From Sphingomonas sp. Leaf34 (GTDB lineage Bacteria > Pseudomonadota > Alphaproteobacteria > Sphingomonadales > Sphingomonadaceae): DNA of 64,000 bases. The DNA is taken from the NCBI RefSeq assembly GCF_001421805.1, contig NZ_LMLC01000001.1, forward strand, positions 372,001 to 436,000. Reading direction: 5' to 3'. Made by a program: the position numbers and the translations under genes. The notes below the pieces were generated by a model. The model worked only from the letters and a program-made list of their open reading frames with translations. It was not told the origin of the DNA and did no database searches. Positions 1 to 9,460 of the stretch are shown here, in pieces (position 1 is the first letter of the stretch; each line of letters opens with the position of its first letter).

Positions 1-30
1 GACGCACGCGACTTGGACGATTTTCTGCAT
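1..30 (-). CDS. Possible 5' end of a leftward gene (partial)
   Basis: Reading leftward, an ATG at 28-30 is preceded about 7 nt away by an AAGGGG purine tract and opens a frame beginning MQKIVQVACV that runs off the window edge. Ten codons are too few to identify a product. The 107 bases between it and the threonine synthase stop hold no other reading frame or clear hairpin, so they could be its promoter region. This is an inference from one start codon and one weak ribosome-binding site. Confidence 0.3.
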   Translation of the reverse strand, partial: MQKIVQVACV

Positions 31-137
31 TGAAGACCCCTTTTGTAAAGAAGGGCGCCCCGTTGCAGACAACATGGATCAATTTCAACCATCGATTGGG
101 TAGATCGTGACCCATCCGATCCGCGTAGGTCCGCGGC

Positions 138-1361
138 TTACAGCGCGTCGAAATCGATAGGTTGTGTTCTATCAAGCGCTTGCGGTGCCTCAGGCATCGG
201 ATATTTCAGCCCGGTGGCGCAATTGAAAAGAACGACCTTGTCGTCCTCGTCGACCAGACCTGTGTTCAGCGCCTGATGGTACGCCGCCAGCGTCGCGCCG
301 CCTTCGGGGCAGAGCAGCAGGCCGTCCTGCTTCGCCGCGGCGTCAACCGCCTTGAGGATCGCCGGATCACCGACCGCCAGCGCCTGCCCGCCGCTGTCGC
401 GGACCGCGCGGAGGATCAGGAAGTCGCCGACCGCCTTGGGCACGCGAATACCCGCCGCGACGGTGCTCGCATCCTCCCAGCGCTCGGCATGCTCCTCGCC
501 CGCCTCGAACGCGCGGACGATCGGCGCGCAACCGCTCGCCTGCACCGCGAACATCTTGGGGCGCTCGGCGCCGATCCAGCCGAGCTGTTCCAGTTCATCG
601 AACGCCTTCCACATCCCGATCAGGCCGGTACCGCCGCCGGTCGGGTAAAAGATTGCCTGCGGCAGCTGCCAGCCGAACTGCGCGGCGAGTTCGAGCCCCA
701 TCGTTTTCTTGCCCTCGATTCGATAGGGCTCCTTGAGCGTCGAGAAATCGAACCAGCGGCCTTCTGCGGCGCCCTTGCCGACGATCGCGCCGCAATCGTC
801 GATCAGCCCGTTGACGCGCCAGACGCGCGCGCCCTGCATCGCGATCTCGCGGACGTTGATTTCGGGCGTGTCGTCGGGACAGAACACGATCGTCTCGATC
901 CCGCAGCGCGTCGCGTAGGCGGCCAGCGCCGCACCGGCGTTGCCGTTGGTCGGCATCGCGATCTTCGTGACGCCGAGTTCCTTGGCCATCGCTACCGCCA
1001 TGACGAGCCCGCGCGCCTTGAATGACCCGGTCGGGAGGCGGCCTTCTTCTTTTACGAGGACGTTGGGGCCGCCGGATTTTGTCAGCGGCACCAGCGGCGT
1101 CTCGATCTCGCCAAGGCTGACGATGTTCGCGGTGTCGCGCACGGGCAGCAGTTCGCGCCACCGCCACAGATCCGTCGGACGCGCCTCGATCGTGTCGCGG
1201 GAAATCGCCGAACGCACCGCGTCGAGGTCGTAGCGGACGAGCAGCGGCCTGCCGGCGCGCGACAGGCCGTGCAACTGGTCCGCCTCGTACCGTTCGCCGG
1301 TGATCGAGCATTCGAGATGCGTGACGAAGGTCTCGCGGTCCGCGGTGAGGTTCTCGTTCAA
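138..1361 (-). CDS. thrC: Threonine synthase (PLP-dependent)
   Basis: A 407-residue fold-type II PLP enzyme, expected to convert O-phosphohomoserine to threonine in the cytosol. The PLP lysine is K115 in PTGSFKARGL. Downstream come the asparagine-rich TNGNAGAALAAYA loop and the glycine-rich phosphate-binding segment YPTGGGTGLIG. The N-terminus (HLECSITGERYEADQLHGL) resembles the zinc-ribbon-like leader of long threonine synthases but keeps only one cysteine of a CxxC pair. It stands alone on the minus strand, with a palindromic repeat between it and grpE. A related threonine dehydratase-like or cysteate synthase-like role cannot be excluded from sequence alone. Confidence 0.85.
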   Translation of the reverse strand: MNENLTADRETFVTHLECSITGERYEADQLHGLSRAGRPLLVRYDLDAVRSAISRDTIEARPTDLWRWRELLPVRDTANIVSLGEIETPLVPLTKSGGPNVLVKEEGRLPTGSFKARGLVMAVAMAKELGVTKIAMPTNGNAGAALAAYATRCGIETIVFCPDDTPEINVREIAMQGARVWRVNGLIDDCGAIVGKGAAEGRWFDFSTLKEPYRIEGKKTMGLELAAQFGWQLPQAIFYPTGGGTGLIGMWKAFDELEQLGWIGAERPKMFAVQASGCAPIVRAFEAGEEHAERWEDASTVAAGIRVPKAVGDFLILRAVRDSGGQALAVGDPAILKAVDAAAKQDGLLLCPEGGATLAAYHQALNTGLVDEDDKVVLFNCATGLKYPMPEAPQALDRTQPIDFDAL

Positions 1362-1392
1362 GTCGTCATCCTACCACTGCCGAATTCCCGTC

Positions 1393-1487
1393 ATGCTCCG
1401 GTTCTCCCGCGAAAGCGGGGCCCCAGGGTTCCGAGCGTTGGCGTGCGTGATCCTGGGCTCCTGCTTTCGCAGGAGAACACCGAAGCT
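1393..1487. repeat. Palindromic intergenic element, family B
   Basis: Two inverted arms, one built around CCCGCGAAAGCGGGGCCC and the other around GGGCTCCTGCTTTCGCAGG, flank a short unpaired centre. The same architecture recurs at about 19153-19236, 40555-40633 and, shortened, 62704-62756. It fills most of the gap between the thrC start and the grpE stop. Each arm is itself a hairpin, so as RNA it could act as a terminator or 3' stabiliser; that role is inferred. Confidence 0.75.
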
Positions 1488-1499
1488 AGCGAAGAGCGT

Positions 1500-2039
1500 T
1501 CAGCCCGCCTTGGCGACGCCGACCATCGCGGGACGCAGCAGGCGGTCCTTGATCATGTAGCCGACCTGCATCTCCTGGACGATTGTCCCCGCAGGCTGGT
1601 CACTCGGGATTTCCATCATCGCCTGATGCTTGTTCGGGTCGAGCATCTGGCCCTCCGATACGATCTTGGTGATGCCGTGGCGCTGGAACACGCTGTCGAG
1701 TTCGCGACCGGTCGCCTCGAGCCCGGTGACGAGCCCCTTCATCTTCTCGTCCGCACGTAGGTCCGCCGGGATCGCCGACAGGCCGCGCGCGAGGTTGTCG
1801 GCAACCGACAGCACATCGCGCGCGAACGCGGTCGCGGCATAGGCACGCGCGTCCTGCGCTTCCTTCTCGGCGCGGCGGCGGACGTTCTGGATTTCGGCCT
1901 GTGCGTAGAGGACGTTCTGCTTGGCGTCTGCCAGCTGATTCTCGAGCTCGGCTACTCGGTCGTTCGTCGCGACTTCGGGTGCGTCTTCGGCGGTTTCTTC
2001 GCGCAGGTCGGCAGGGGCGTTCTGGTCGGTCTCGGACAT
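1500..2039 (-). CDS. grpE: Nucleotide exchange factor GrpE
   Basis: A 179-residue co-chaperone that releases ADP from DnaK in the heat-shock cycle. It has the usual order: an acidic disordered N-terminus, a long coiled coil (about residues 28-75, ELENQLADAKQNVLYAQAEIQNVRRRAEKE), then the beta-rich domain ending in the GrpE signature region (MLDPNKHQAMMEIPSDQPAGTIVQEMQVGYMIKDRLLRPAMVGVAK). It lies 25 bp downstream of hrcA on the same strand, so the two are probably co-transcribed, the usual hrcA-grpE pair of alphaproteobacteria. Confidence 0.95.
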   Translation of the reverse strand: MSETDQNAPADLREETAEDAPEVATNDRVAELENQLADAKQNVLYAQAEIQNVRRRAEKEAQDARAYAATAFARDVLSVADNLARGLSAIPADLRADEKMKGLVTGLEATGRELDSVFQRHGITKIVSEGQMLDPNKHQAMMEIPSDQPAGTIVQEMQVGYMIKDRLLRPAMVGVAKAG

Positions 2040-2064
2040 GGTCTTCCCTATAAGTTGGGCCGGC

Positions 2065-3108
2065 TCAACCCATCAACCGGGCGAGCGTTGCGGCCGTGAA
2101 ATCCACCATGGGCACGACGCGCGCATAGTTCAACCGCGTGGGGCCGATCACGCCCACCACGCCGACCACCCGGCCGTCCAATCCACGGAACGGTCGCGCG
2201 ATCACCGAAGACCCTGACAACGCGAACAATTTCGTCTCCGCACCGATGAAAATCCGCGTCGAATCGCCCGCGCGCGCGCTGTCCAAAAGTGAAGCGACTT
2301 CCTGCTTGCCTTCCAGATCGTCGAGCAGGTCGCGGACCCGATCGAGATCAGCCGCCGCCGCCGCATCGATCAGCCGCCCCTGCCCGCGCACGATCAGCAC
2401 CGGACGGCGGTTCGCATCCTCGCTCCACACCGCGATTCCCTGCTCGACCAGCGTCCGCGCCGCGCCGTCGAGCGCCGCCTGCCCGTCCGCCAGCTCGCGC
2501 TCGATCCGGCTGCGCGCCTCGGCCAGCGTCAACCCGCCGAGCGTCGCCGACATGTAATTGCCCGCCTCGACCAGCGCGGACGGCGTCATCCCCGACGGCA
2601 TCGCGATCACGCGGTTTTCGACCGAGCCGTCCTCGCTCACCAGCACCGCGAGCGCCTGTTGCGGCGACAGCGTGACGAACGCGATCTGGCGCAGCTTCAG
2701 CTCGCGCTTGGGCACCATCACCAGTCCGGCGCACGCCGACAGCCCAGACAGCGCGAGCGTGGTGGCGGCGAGCGCCTCCTCGACCGGGCCACCGACGCCC
2801 GCGCGCGCCTCGATCGTCTGGCGCTCCTCGAACGAGGGCTCCATCGCCTGCATCATCCCGTCGACGAACAGCCGCAGCCCCAGATCGGTCGGCATCCGCC
2901 CCGCGCTGGTATGCGGGCTGGCGAGCAGGCCCAGCGCTTCGAGTTCGCCCATCACGCCGCGAATCGAGGCGGGCGAGAGGCTCAAGCCCGTCAGCTGCGC
3001 GATCGTCTTCGAGCCCACCGGCGTCCCGCTGGCGAGATAGCTGTCGACGACCGCGCGAAAAATATCACGCGCGCGGTCGGTCAGTTCGGTGACGGGAGGC
3101 GTGGCCAT
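2065..3108 (-). CDS. hrcA: Heat-inducible transcription repressor HrcA
   Basis: A 347-residue repressor of class I heat-shock genes that binds CIRCE elements and responds to GroEL. The winged-helix DNA-binding domain is N-terminal (ELTDRARDIFRAVVDSYLASGTPVGSKTIAQ), followed by the HrcA signature SPASIRGVMGELEALGLLASPHTSAGRMPTDLGLRLFVD and the GAF-like C-terminal domain. Length fits the family. It is divergent from rph and upstream of grpE. No CIRCE inverted repeat (TTAGCACTC-N9-GAGTGCTAA) is visible in the 340-bp gap ahead of it, so autoregulation through CIRCE is not supported here. Confidence 0.95.
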   Translation of the reverse strand: MATPPVTELTDRARDIFRAVVDSYLASGTPVGSKTIAQLTGLSLSPASIRGVMGELEALGLLASPHTSAGRMPTDLGLRLFVDGMMQAMEPSFEERQTIEARAGVGGPVEEALAATTLALSGLSACAGLVMVPKRELKLRQIAFVTLSPQQALAVLVSEDGSVENRVIAMPSGMTPSALVEAGNYMSATLGGLTLAEARSRIERELADGQAALDGAARTLVEQGIAVWSEDANRRPVLIVRGQGRLIDAAAAADLDRVRDLLDDLEGKQEVASLLDSARAGDSTRIFIGAETKLFALSGSSVIARPFRGLDGRVVGVVGVIGPTRLNYARVVPMVDFTAATLARLMG

Positions 3109-3168
3109 CGGCCTGATCTAGGGCGGATCCGGCGTCGTACAAAGGGGAATGCACCCTCTCCAACCGTC

Positions 3169-3248
3169 ATCCTGACGAAAGTCAGGACCCTGAGCCACAC
3201 AGCACGCCGTTCGGTTACCCTGGGTCCTGACTTTCGTCAGGATGACGG
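3169..3248. repeat. Palindromic intergenic element, family C
   Basis: Inverted arms CGTCATCCTGACGAAAGTCA and TGACTTTCGTCAGGATGACG enclose about 35 bases. The same arms recur at 57727-57812, and in part at 52082-52166 where the left arm has diverged. It lies in the hrcA/rph divergent gap (3109-3448), which holds this element, a family E element and the rph ribosome-binding site, and nothing else recognised. Confidence 0.8.
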
Positions 3249-3308
3249 CGGTAGTTTGGCTGGCGAGCCGCCGGACGAAAGGCTAGGCAGCGCTTATTGC
3301 CCACCACC

Positions 3309-3425
3309 CGTTCGTCCTGAGTAGGGACTGAGCGAAGCCGAAGGCCCGTATCGAAGGATTGCCCCCAGCGGGCCAGTCCTTCGATACGCCGCTTCGACTT
3401 CGCTCAGCAGCTACTCAGGACGAAC
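3309..3425. repeat. Palindromic intergenic element, family E
   Basis: The left arm starts TTCGTCCTGAGTAGGGACTG and continues GAGCGAAGCCGAAG; the right arm is the inverted partner ending GCAGCTACTCAGGACGAACG. A second, diverged copy is at 38286-38394 downstream of sdhB. Here it ends about 23 bp before the rph start, so it would lie in the rph leader or promoter. Confidence 0.75.
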
Positions 3426-3448
3426 GGAAAGATTTTAGGATACCGACC

Positions 3449-4165
3449 ATGCGCCCATCCGGCCGCGCCCCAGACCAGATGCGTCAGATCACGATCGAGC
3501 CGCGCTTCACCAAGCATGCCGAAGGCTCCGTGCTGATCGGCTTTGGCGACACCAAGGTGCTCGTCACCGCCAGCGTCGAGGAAAAGGTGCCGCCGTTCAT
3601 GCGCGGCAAGGGCGAAGGCTGGGTGACGGCGGAATACGGCATGCTCCCGCGCGCGACCAACACGCGCAACAACCGCGAAGCCGCCAAGGGCAAGCAGTCG
3701 GGCCGCACGCAGGAAATCCAGCGGCTGATCGGCCGTTCGCTGCGCGCGGTCGTCGACCTGAAGCTGCTCGGCGAGCGCCAGATCGTGATCGACTGCGACG
3801 TGATCCAGGCCGATGGCGGCACGCGCACCGCGTCGATCTCGGGCGGCTGGGTCGCGCTGCGGCTCGCGATCGACGGTTTGCTCGCGAGCGGCAAGCTGAC
3901 CGCCGACCCGCTGACGCAGAAGGTCGCCGCGATCAGCTGCGGCATCTACCAGGGTAACCCGGTTCTCGACCTCGACTACATCGAGGATTCGGGCGCGGAT
4001 GCGGACGCGAACTTCGTGCTGCTCGAAAACGGCAACATCGCCGAGGCACAGGCGACCGCCGAGGGCGCGACCTATGACGAAGAAGCGCTGCTTCGCCTGC
4101 TACGTCTCGCACGAATCGGTTGCACAGACATCTTCGCCGCGCAGGCAAAGGCGGTCGCCAAGTGA
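3449..4165 (+). CDS. rph: Ribonuclease PH
   Basis: A 238-residue phosphorolytic 3'-5' exoribonuclease that trims tRNA 3' ends. The start chosen is the ATG of [18 protein letters not shown], 8 nt after an AGGA; upstream in-frame codons fall inside the family E repeat. RNase PH hallmarks are present: [20 protein letters not shown], then [21 protein letters not shown], and the [19 protein letters not shown] phosphate-site region. Its stop overlaps the rdgB start by 4 bp (GTGA), the classic rph-rdgB coupling. Confidence 0.95.
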   Translation: MRPSGRAPDQMRQITIEPRFTKHAEGSVLIGFGDTKVLVTASVEEKVPPFMRGKGEGWVTAEYGMLPRATNTRNNREAAKGKQSGRTQEIQRLIGRSLRAVVDLKLLGERQIVIDCDVIQADGGTRTASISGGWVALRLAIDGLLASGKLTADPLTQKVAAISCGIYQGNPVLDLDYIEDSGADADANFVLLENGNIAEAQATAEGATYDEEALLRLLRLARIGCTDIFAAQAKAVAK

Positions 4166-4797
4166 GCGCTGAGGGGAAGGAGCCGCAGGCGATCCGCAAG
4201 CTCCAGCCGGGCAAGCTGGTCATCGCCAGCCACAACAAGGGCAAGGTCCGCGAGATTGCGGCGCTTTTGGAAGGACGAGGGCTCGAAGTCGTCTCCGCCG
4301 CCGAACTCGACCTGCCGGAGCCCGTCGAGACGGGCACGACCTTCTTCGCGAACGCCGAACTGAAGGCGCGCTCGGCAGCCGACCTGTCGGGTTATCCTGC
4401 GCTGGCGGACGATAGCGGGCTGTGCGTCGATGCGCTGGGCGGCGATCCGGGCGTCTACACCGCCGATTGGGCGGAGACGCCGACCGGTCGCGACTGGATG
4501 ATGGCGATGCGGAAGGTCGAGGACGCGGTCGTTGCAAAGGGTCCGGACGTCACGCGCGGCGCGCATTTCGTGAGCGTGCTCGCGCTGGCGTGGCCAGATG
4601 GCCATGTCGAATGGTTCGAAGGGCGCGCGGAGGGGACGCTCGTCTGGCCACCCCGCGGGAACGTCGGGTTCGGCTATGATCCGGTGTTCGTGCCGCTCGG
4701 CTACGACCTGACCTATGCCGAACTGCCGCACGAGACCAAGAACGCGATCAGCCACCGCAACGAGGCGTTCAAGCTGCTCGAAGCCGCGGTGTTCTGA
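4162..4797 (+). CDS. rdgB: dITP/XTP pyrophosphatase (RdgB/HAM1)
   Basis: Hydrolyses non-canonical purine triphosphates (dITP, XTP) to monophosphates and so cleans the nucleotide pool. The start is GTG at 4162, overlapping the rph stop; it gives 211 residues, near the family norm, whereas the upstream ATG would add an unconserved leader. Motifs: the substrate-binding [10 protein letters not shown] near the N-terminus, the [14 protein letters not shown] block, FGYDPVF, and the C-terminal SHRNEAF. Partnership with rph is conserved in proteobacteria. Confidence 0.95.
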   Translation: MSAEGKEPQAIRKLQPGKLVIASHNKGKVREIAALLEGRGLEVVSAAELDLPEPVETGTTFFANAELKARSAADLSGYPALADDSGLCVDALGGDPGVYTADWAETPTGRDWMMAMRKVEDAVVAKGPDVTRGAHFVSVLALAWPDGHVEWFEGRAEGTLVWPPRGNVGFGYDPVFVPLGYDLTYAELPHETKNAISHRNEAFKLLEAAVF

Positions 4798-4811
4798 TTT
4801 GCCGCACGGCG

Positions 4812-4934
4812 ATCCTCCCCCGCCAGGGGGAGGTGGCACCGCAGGTGGCGGAGGGGGGGTCGCGGAACGGGCGTTATCGCCTACCTCCCCCTCCGTCTGG
4901 CAAGCGCCAGCCACCTCCCCCTGGCGGGGGAGGA
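4812..4934. repeat. Palindromic intergenic element, family D
   Basis: Inverted arms CCTCCCCCGCCAGGGGGAGG and CCTCCCCCTGGCGGGGGAGG surround about 75 bases that contain a second, inner inverted pair (GGCGGAGGGGG and CCCCCTCCGTC). Further copies are at 25529-25662 and 48402-48528. It sits between the convergent genes rdgB and the EAL protein, a position suited to a bidirectional terminator (inferred). Confidence 0.8.
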
Positions 4935-4953
4935 TTGCAGATCCCAATTGAAT

Positions 4954-5754
4954 TTAGACGGCGATCAGTTGCTTCGTGGGCCAATTGACGACGGGCAGCG
5001 CCTCGAACGCCGGTTTGGCCAGCAGATACCCCTGGATATACCGTACGCCGAGAGCGCGGAGAGCTTCGTATTCGCCGAGCGTCTCGACCCCCTCGGCGAT
5101 CACTGTGATCCCCAGCGCAGTACACATCCGCAGCATCCCCTCGACGATCATCCGCCGCGGCAAGCTGGTGTCGATGTCGCGGATCAGCTCCATGTCGAGC
5201 TTGATGATGTCGGGCTGGAACCGCGCGAGCAGGTTCAATCCTGCATGCCCCGCGCCGAAATCGTCGAGCGCGGTCCCGAACCCCATCTTCTGATACGTCG
5301 CGATGATGTTCGCGACGTGCGCCGGATCGAGCATCTCCTCGTTCTCGGTAAACTCGAAGATCAGGCGATCGGTCGGCAACCCCACCGCGCCCGCGGTCTT
5401 CAGCGTCAACTGGATGCACGCGGCCGGCGAGTAGACCGCGTTCGGCAGAAAATTGATCGATAGCCGTGCGGCCGTATCAAGCAGCCCGGCCTTCACCGAT
5501 GCCTCGATCGCGCGCACCCGGCATTGCTGGTCGAACGCGTAGAGGTTGTCCGCATCGACCTGCCCCAGCACGCTGGCCGCCGACTGCCCCTCGGGGCCGC
5601 GCACCAGCGCCTCGTAGGCGAAGACAGTCTCGGTCTCGACATCGACGATCGGCTGGAACGCCATCGAGAAAGCAAACGACAGGCCGGCACCGTCGCGGCA
5701 TCCGACACATCCGCCGACACGCGGTATGGCGGGCTGATTGGGTAGTGGTATCAT
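4954..5754 (-). CDS. Stand-alone EAL-domain c-di-GMP phosphodiesterase
   Basis: A 266-residue cytosolic protein made almost entirely of an EAL domain that would linearise cyclic di-GMP. Catalytic residues look intact: YEALVRG (EAL at 48-50), the Asn of LSINFLPN, FEFTENE, DDFGAG, the Lys of IIKLD, AEGVET and the Gln of IQGYLLAKP. Only a short leader precedes the domain; it carries CVGCRDGAG (Cys16, Cys19), which could bind a metal or respond to redox. No membrane segment is visible. It and the next gene separate rdgB from hemW. Confidence 0.9.
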   Translation of the reverse strand: MIPLPNQPAIPRVGGCVGCRDGAGLSFAFSMAFQPIVDVETETVFAYEALVRGPEGQSAASVLGQVDADNLYAFDQQCRVRAIEASVKAGLLDTAARLSINFLPNAVYSPAACIQLTLKTAGAVGLPTDRLIFEFTENEEMLDPAHVANIIATYQKMGFGTALDDFGAGHAGLNLLARFQPDIIKLDMELIRDIDTSLPRRMIVEGMLRMCTALGITVIAEGVETLGEYEALRALGVRYIQGYLLAKPAFEALPVVNWPTKQLIAV

Positions 5755-5822
5755 TAACGCAAGTTAGCTGACGACCGCTTAAGAAAGTCCCACCGGAACC
5801 GCCTGCATCGGAATATCCGAAA

Positions 5823-6380
5823 TTAATAAGCGCGCTCGCCGAATACGTTGCCGGGCGGCGAATAACGGCACACCAGATAATCGTCGGTCTTGTTGCTCGC
5901 CATCGCGCAGCCGACCTGGGTCGAGCCGCGCCAGACGATCTGCGTGTAATGGGCAACGTCCTCGAACTTGCCGGTCCGGCTGAACCCGGGGGTCGGCTGG
6001 TTGATGAAATCACGCTGCTCGGCGACCCAGTGGCCCATCATCTCGGAATAGGCATAGGCATAGCGCGTGCCGGTCCACAGGTTCTCGCCTTCGCGCGTCA
6101 TCCCCTGTGGTTGCGGGGCGTGCGCGAACTTGCGGGTGCGTGCCATCTCCTCGGCATAGCCACGCGCGGTGGTCGCCAGCGTATCGCTCCACGTCAGCGC
6201 CCCCACACCGACCGCAGCGCGCGCGGCATTGTGGCCGTCGAGCATCGCGGTCTTGAGCAGGCTCGCACCACGTGGTGCCGGGTCCTGCGTCTCGCGACGC
6301 TCGACGACTCGCACCGGCCCCTGCGCGCAGCCCGCCAGCAACAACGCCCCGATGATCGCCAAACCCATCCGTGCCGTCAT
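5823..6380 (-). CDS. CAP/SCP-domain lipoprotein
   Basis: A 185-residue secreted protein of the CAP (cysteine-rich secretory/antigen 5/PR-1) superfamily. A signal peptide with lipobox LLAGC (Cys18) predicts membrane anchoring. CAP blocks are present: LDGHNAARAAVGVGALTWSDTLATTARGYAEEMA, FAHAPQPQGMTREGENLWTG, then HYTQIVWRGSTQVGCAMA and YLVCRYSPPGNVFGE. Ligand is unknown; bacterial CAP proteins are seldom characterised. It is divergent from hemW with only 43 bp between the starts. Confidence 0.9.
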   Translation of the reverse strand: MTARMGLAIIGALLLAGCAQGPVRVVERRETQDPAPRGASLLKTAMLDGHNAARAAVGVGALTWSDTLATTARGYAEEMARTRKFAHAPQPQGMTREGENLWTGTRYAYAYSEMMGHWVAEQRDFINQPTPGFSRTGKFEDVAHYTQIVWRGSTQVGCAMASNKTDDYLVCRYSPPGNVFGERAY

Positions 6381-6423
6381 TGCGCTTCCTTCGGCCGCTC
6401 CTTGCGACCATAGGCGCGAGATA

Positions 6424-7596
6424 ATGCCCGTCTTCGAAACACCAAGCCCTCGCGCTGATTCCTCGGACGATCTCGCGCTCTACGTCCACTGGCCGTTTTG
6501 CGTGTCGAAATGCCCGTATTGCGACTTCAACAGCCATGTACGCGAGGACGTCGATCAGGCGGCTTGGCGGGAGGCGCTGCTGACCGACCTCGCGCATGAG
6601 GCGCGAGTGCTGCCCGGGCGGAAGTTGCAGTCAATTTTCTTTGGTGGCGGCACGCCCTCACTGATGCCGCCCTCGACCGTCGCCGCCGTTCTGGGCGCGG
6701 CGGAGAAGGCGTGGGGATTCGCGGACGGGATCGAGATCACGCTCGAGGCGAATCCGTCCTCAGTAGAGGCCGCGCGGTTCGCCGATCTGGCACGCGCCGG
6801 CGTGAACCGCGTTTCGCTCGGGCTGCAGTCCCTCGACGATACGGCGCTGAAATTTCTAGGCCGCGCGCATGACGTGAACGAGGGGCAAGCCGCGCTCGCG
6901 ACCGCGCAAAGTGTCTTCCCCCGTGTCAGTTTCGACCTGATCTATGCGCTTCCCGGCCAACGCCTCGACGACTGGCGCGCGGAACTGGCGCGCGCGTTGA
7001 GCCTGGGGACGGAACATCTTTCGCTCTATCAGCTGACGATCGAAGCCGGCACCCGGTTCGCGACCGAGGCGCTGGCGGGGCGGATCGTGATCCCCGACGG
7101 CGACTCGGCCGCCGACCTGTTCGAGGCGACGCGAGCCGATACCGCCGCCGCGGGACTCCCCGCGTACGAGACGTCCAACCATGCGCGGCCGGGGTTGGAG
7201 AGCCGCCACAATCTCGCTTACTGGCGGTATCAGGAATATGCCGGGATCGGGCCGGGCGCGCATGGCCGACGCGGCGGGCTGGCGACGGTGCGACGGAAAA
7301 AACCAGAGAATTGGCTGGCGGCGATCGCGCGCAACGGCCACGGCATGGAGGTCGAGGATCCGCTGACACCATCGACACGGGCTACCGAAGCGCTGTTGAT
7401 GGGTTTGCGGCTGACGGAAGGGGTCGATCTCGATCGGATCACGGCACTCAACGATGGCATCATGCCGGTAGATATCGCTGCGGTGGCCAGGCTTGAGGCC
7501 CTTGGCCTGATCGCGCATACCCCCGGTCGATTGCGGGTCACCGACGCAGGCGCATTGCTGCTCGACGCGATCCTGCCCGAGATCGTCACCGCCTGA
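6424..7596 (+). CDS. hemW: Radical SAM heme chaperone HemW
   Basis: A 390-residue radical SAM protein thought to deliver heme to respiratory enzymes; formerly annotated as coproporphyrinogen oxidase-like. The [4Fe-4S] cysteines are C26, C30 and C33 in CVSKCPYCDFNSH, the HemW-type spacing. FFGGGTPSLM and SLGLQSLDD follow, with the HemW C-terminal domain. The ATG at 6424 was chosen because earlier in-frame starts would run through the promoter of the divergent CAP gene. hemW commonly follows rdgB; here two unrelated genes intervene. Confidence 0.93.
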   Translation: MPVFETPSPRADSSDDLALYVHWPFCVSKCPYCDFNSHVREDVDQAAWREALLTDLAHEARVLPGRKLQSIFFGGGTPSLMPPSTVAAVLGAAEKAWGFADGIEITLEANPSSVEAARFADLARAGVNRVSLGLQSLDDTALKFLGRAHDVNEGQAALATAQSVFPRVSFDLIYALPGQRLDDWRAELARALSLGTEHLSLYQLTIEAGTRFATEALAGRIVIPDGDSAADLFEATRADTAAAGLPAYETSNHARPGLESRHNLAYWRYQEYAGIGPGAHGRRGGLATVRRKKPENWLAAIARNGHGMEVEDPLTPSTRATEALLMGLRLTEGVDLDRITALNDGIMPVDIAAVARLEALGLIAHTPGRLRVTDAGALLLDAILPEIVTA

Positions 7597-7701
7597 CGTG
7601 GCGGCGTTCGAGACGCCGTCACGTTCAGATTGGCGCAAGCGGGGATTTGCTCTAAGTGGCGGCAGCCTGGTTGCGCCGGGCCTCTTGCGAGTGGGAATTT
7701 G

Positions 7702-8427
7702 ATGCGCTTTTTCGCCGGTATGTTCGCGTTGCTCGGGTGCCTCGTCACGGTGCCCGCGGTGGCCGCGCAGAAGAATGATGTCGCGGCCCCCGCCGTTCGC
7801 CTCACCCCGCCACTGACGACGGATACGCAGAACCTGTTGCTGCTCGATCTGTCGACCGGCGGGCGCGTGACGATCTGGCTGCGCCCCGACGTCGCGCCGC
7901 TGATGGTCGAGCGGATCAAGACTCTCACCCGCCAGCATTTCTATGACGGGCTCGCGTTTCACCGCGTGATCGACGGGTTCATGGCGCAGGGCGGCGATCC
8001 GAAGGGCGACGGTACCGGTGGCTCGACGCTGCCCGACGTGAAGGCCGAGTTCAATTACCTGCCGCACGTCCGCGGTGCGGTGTCGGCGGCGCGCTCGGAC
8101 AAGGAGGACAGCGCGAACAGCCAGTTCTTCATCGTGTTCCAGCCTCGCCTGAGCCTCGACAAGAAGTACACCGTGTTCGGGCGCGTGCTCGACGGCATGC
8201 AGTATGTCGACGCGATCGAGCGCGGCGAGCCGCCTGCGAACCCGTCGCGGATCGTCCATGCGTATATCGCCGCGGACAATCCTCCGGCGTACATGGCTGG
8301 GCCGCCCGCCCCGGCACTTGGCGCACCGGTAACCTTGCCGGGGACCGGTTCAGGGACTGACGTTGCCAAGCCCAAGCTTGCGCCGGCCCGCAAGGCGCCA
8401 GCGAAGAAGGCGCCTGCCAAGAAGTGA
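7702..8427 (+). CDS. Secreted cyclophilin-type peptidylprolyl isomerase
   Basis: A 241-residue PPIase with an N-terminal signal peptide ([23 protein letters not shown]), so acting in the periplasm on proline isomerisation of exported proteins. The cyclophilin core is present: [28 protein letters not shown] with the catalytic Arg of FHRV, and [10 protein letters not shown]. The C-terminus is a low-complexity Ala/Pro/Lys tail ([11 protein letters not shown]). ATG 7702 is the only start giving a good signal peptide. It ends 7 bp before queA. Confidence 0.9.
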   Translation: MRFFAGMFALLGCLVTVPAVAAQKNDVAAPAVRLTPPLTTDTQNLLLLDLSTGGRVTIWLRPDVAPLMVERIKTLTRQHFYDGLAFHRVIDGFMAQGGDPKGDGTGGSTLPDVKAEFNYLPHVRGAVSAARSDKEDSANSQFFIVFQPRLSLDKKYTVFGRVLDGMQYVDAIERGEPPANPSRIVHAYIAADNPPAYMAGPPAPALGAPVTLPGTGSGTDVAKPKLAPARKAPAKKAPAKK

Positions 8428-8434
8428 GATTCCG

Positions 8435-9460
8435 TTGAACGTCGACCTTTTCGACTTCGACCTGCCGGCCGACAACATCGCGCTCCGCCCTGCGGTGCCG
8501 CGCGATGCTGCGCGGATGCTGGTACTCGAAGGTGACGCCACGCGCGATGCGGGCGTGTCCGATCTGCCGTCGCTGCTGCGGCGCGGCGACATGCTCGTGT
8601 TCAACGATACGCGCGTGATCCCGGCGCAACTCGACGGGCGGCGCGGCGATGCGAAGATCGGCGCGACGCTGCACAAGCGCGAGGGGCCGCGGCGGTGGCG
8701 CGCGTTCATCCGCAATGCGCGGCGGCTGCGCGACGGCGACGTCATCGACTTCGGCAACGGCGTCAGCGCGGCCGCGGTCGATCGCGAAGACGACGGCAGC
8801 TACGCGCTGGTATTCGCGGGCGACGAGCCGGTCGAGCTGTTGCTGGAGCGCGCGGGTCACATGCCCCTGCCCCCGTATATCGCCGGCAAACGTCCGACCG
8901 ATGACCGCGATGCGGACGATTACCAGACGATGTTCGCGTCCGAGCCGGGCGCGGTCGCGGCACCGACCGCGGCGCTGCATTTCACGCCGGCGTTGATGGC
9001 GTCACTGGAGGCTGCGGGGATTGGTCATGCGACGCTGACGCTGCACGTTGGCGCGGGAACGTTTCTGCCCGTCAAGGCGACCGATACGACCGAGCACCGG
9101 ATGCACGCGGAGTGGGGCCGGATCGATGCCGCGACCGCGGATCGGCTCAACGCCGTACGGGCGGCGGGCGGGCGCGTGATCGCAATCGGGACGACGTCGC
9201 TGCGGTTGATCGAGAGTGCGACCGGCGAAGACGACGTCATTCGGCCGTTCGACGGCGACACCGCGATTTTCATCACGCCGGGATACCGGTTCCGCGGGAT
9301 CGACGGACTGATGACAAACTTCCACTTGCCGCGCTCGACGCTGTTCATGCTGGTGTCGGCGCTCATGGGGCGCGAGCGGATGCAGGCGGCGTATGCGCAT
9401 GCGATCGCGGAGAAGTATCGCTTCTACAGCTATGGCGACGCCTCGCTTCTGCTGCCATGA
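8435..9460 (+). CDS. queA: tRNA preQ1(34) S-adenosylmethionine ribosyltransferase-isomerase QueA
   Basis: Transfers and isomerises the ribosyl group of SAM onto preQ1 in tRNA, giving epoxyqueuosine. The N-terminus [20 protein letters not shown] matches the family only if translation starts at TTG 8435, which gives 341 residues; no ATG or GTG lies in frame nearby. Family blocks: [22 protein letters not shown]-like [51 protein letters not shown] and [19 protein letters not shown]. It is in one operon with tgt, the previous step of queuosine synthesis. Confidence 0.93.
   Translation: MNVDLFDFDLPADNIALRPAVPRDAARMLVLEGDATRDAGVSDLPSLLRRGDMLVFNDTRVIPAQLDGRRGDAKIGATLHKREGPRRWRAFIRNARRLRDGDVIDFGNGVSAAAVDREDDGSYALVFAGDEPVELLLERAGHMPLPPYIAGKRPTDDRDADDYQTMFASEPGAVAAPTAALHFTPALMASLEAAGIGHATLTLHVGAGTFLPVKATDTTEHRMHAEWGRIDAATADRLNAVRAAGGRVIAIGTTSLRLIESATGEDDVIRPFDGDTAIFITPGYRFRGIDGLMTNFHLPRSTLFMLVSALMGRERMQAAYAHAIAEKYRFYSYGDASLLLP

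Noticed and set aside
3109..3448. CIRCE element for HrcA autoregulation
   Set aside because: No TTAGCACTC-N9-GAGTGCTAA-like repeat is present; the inverted repeats there belong to families C and E.
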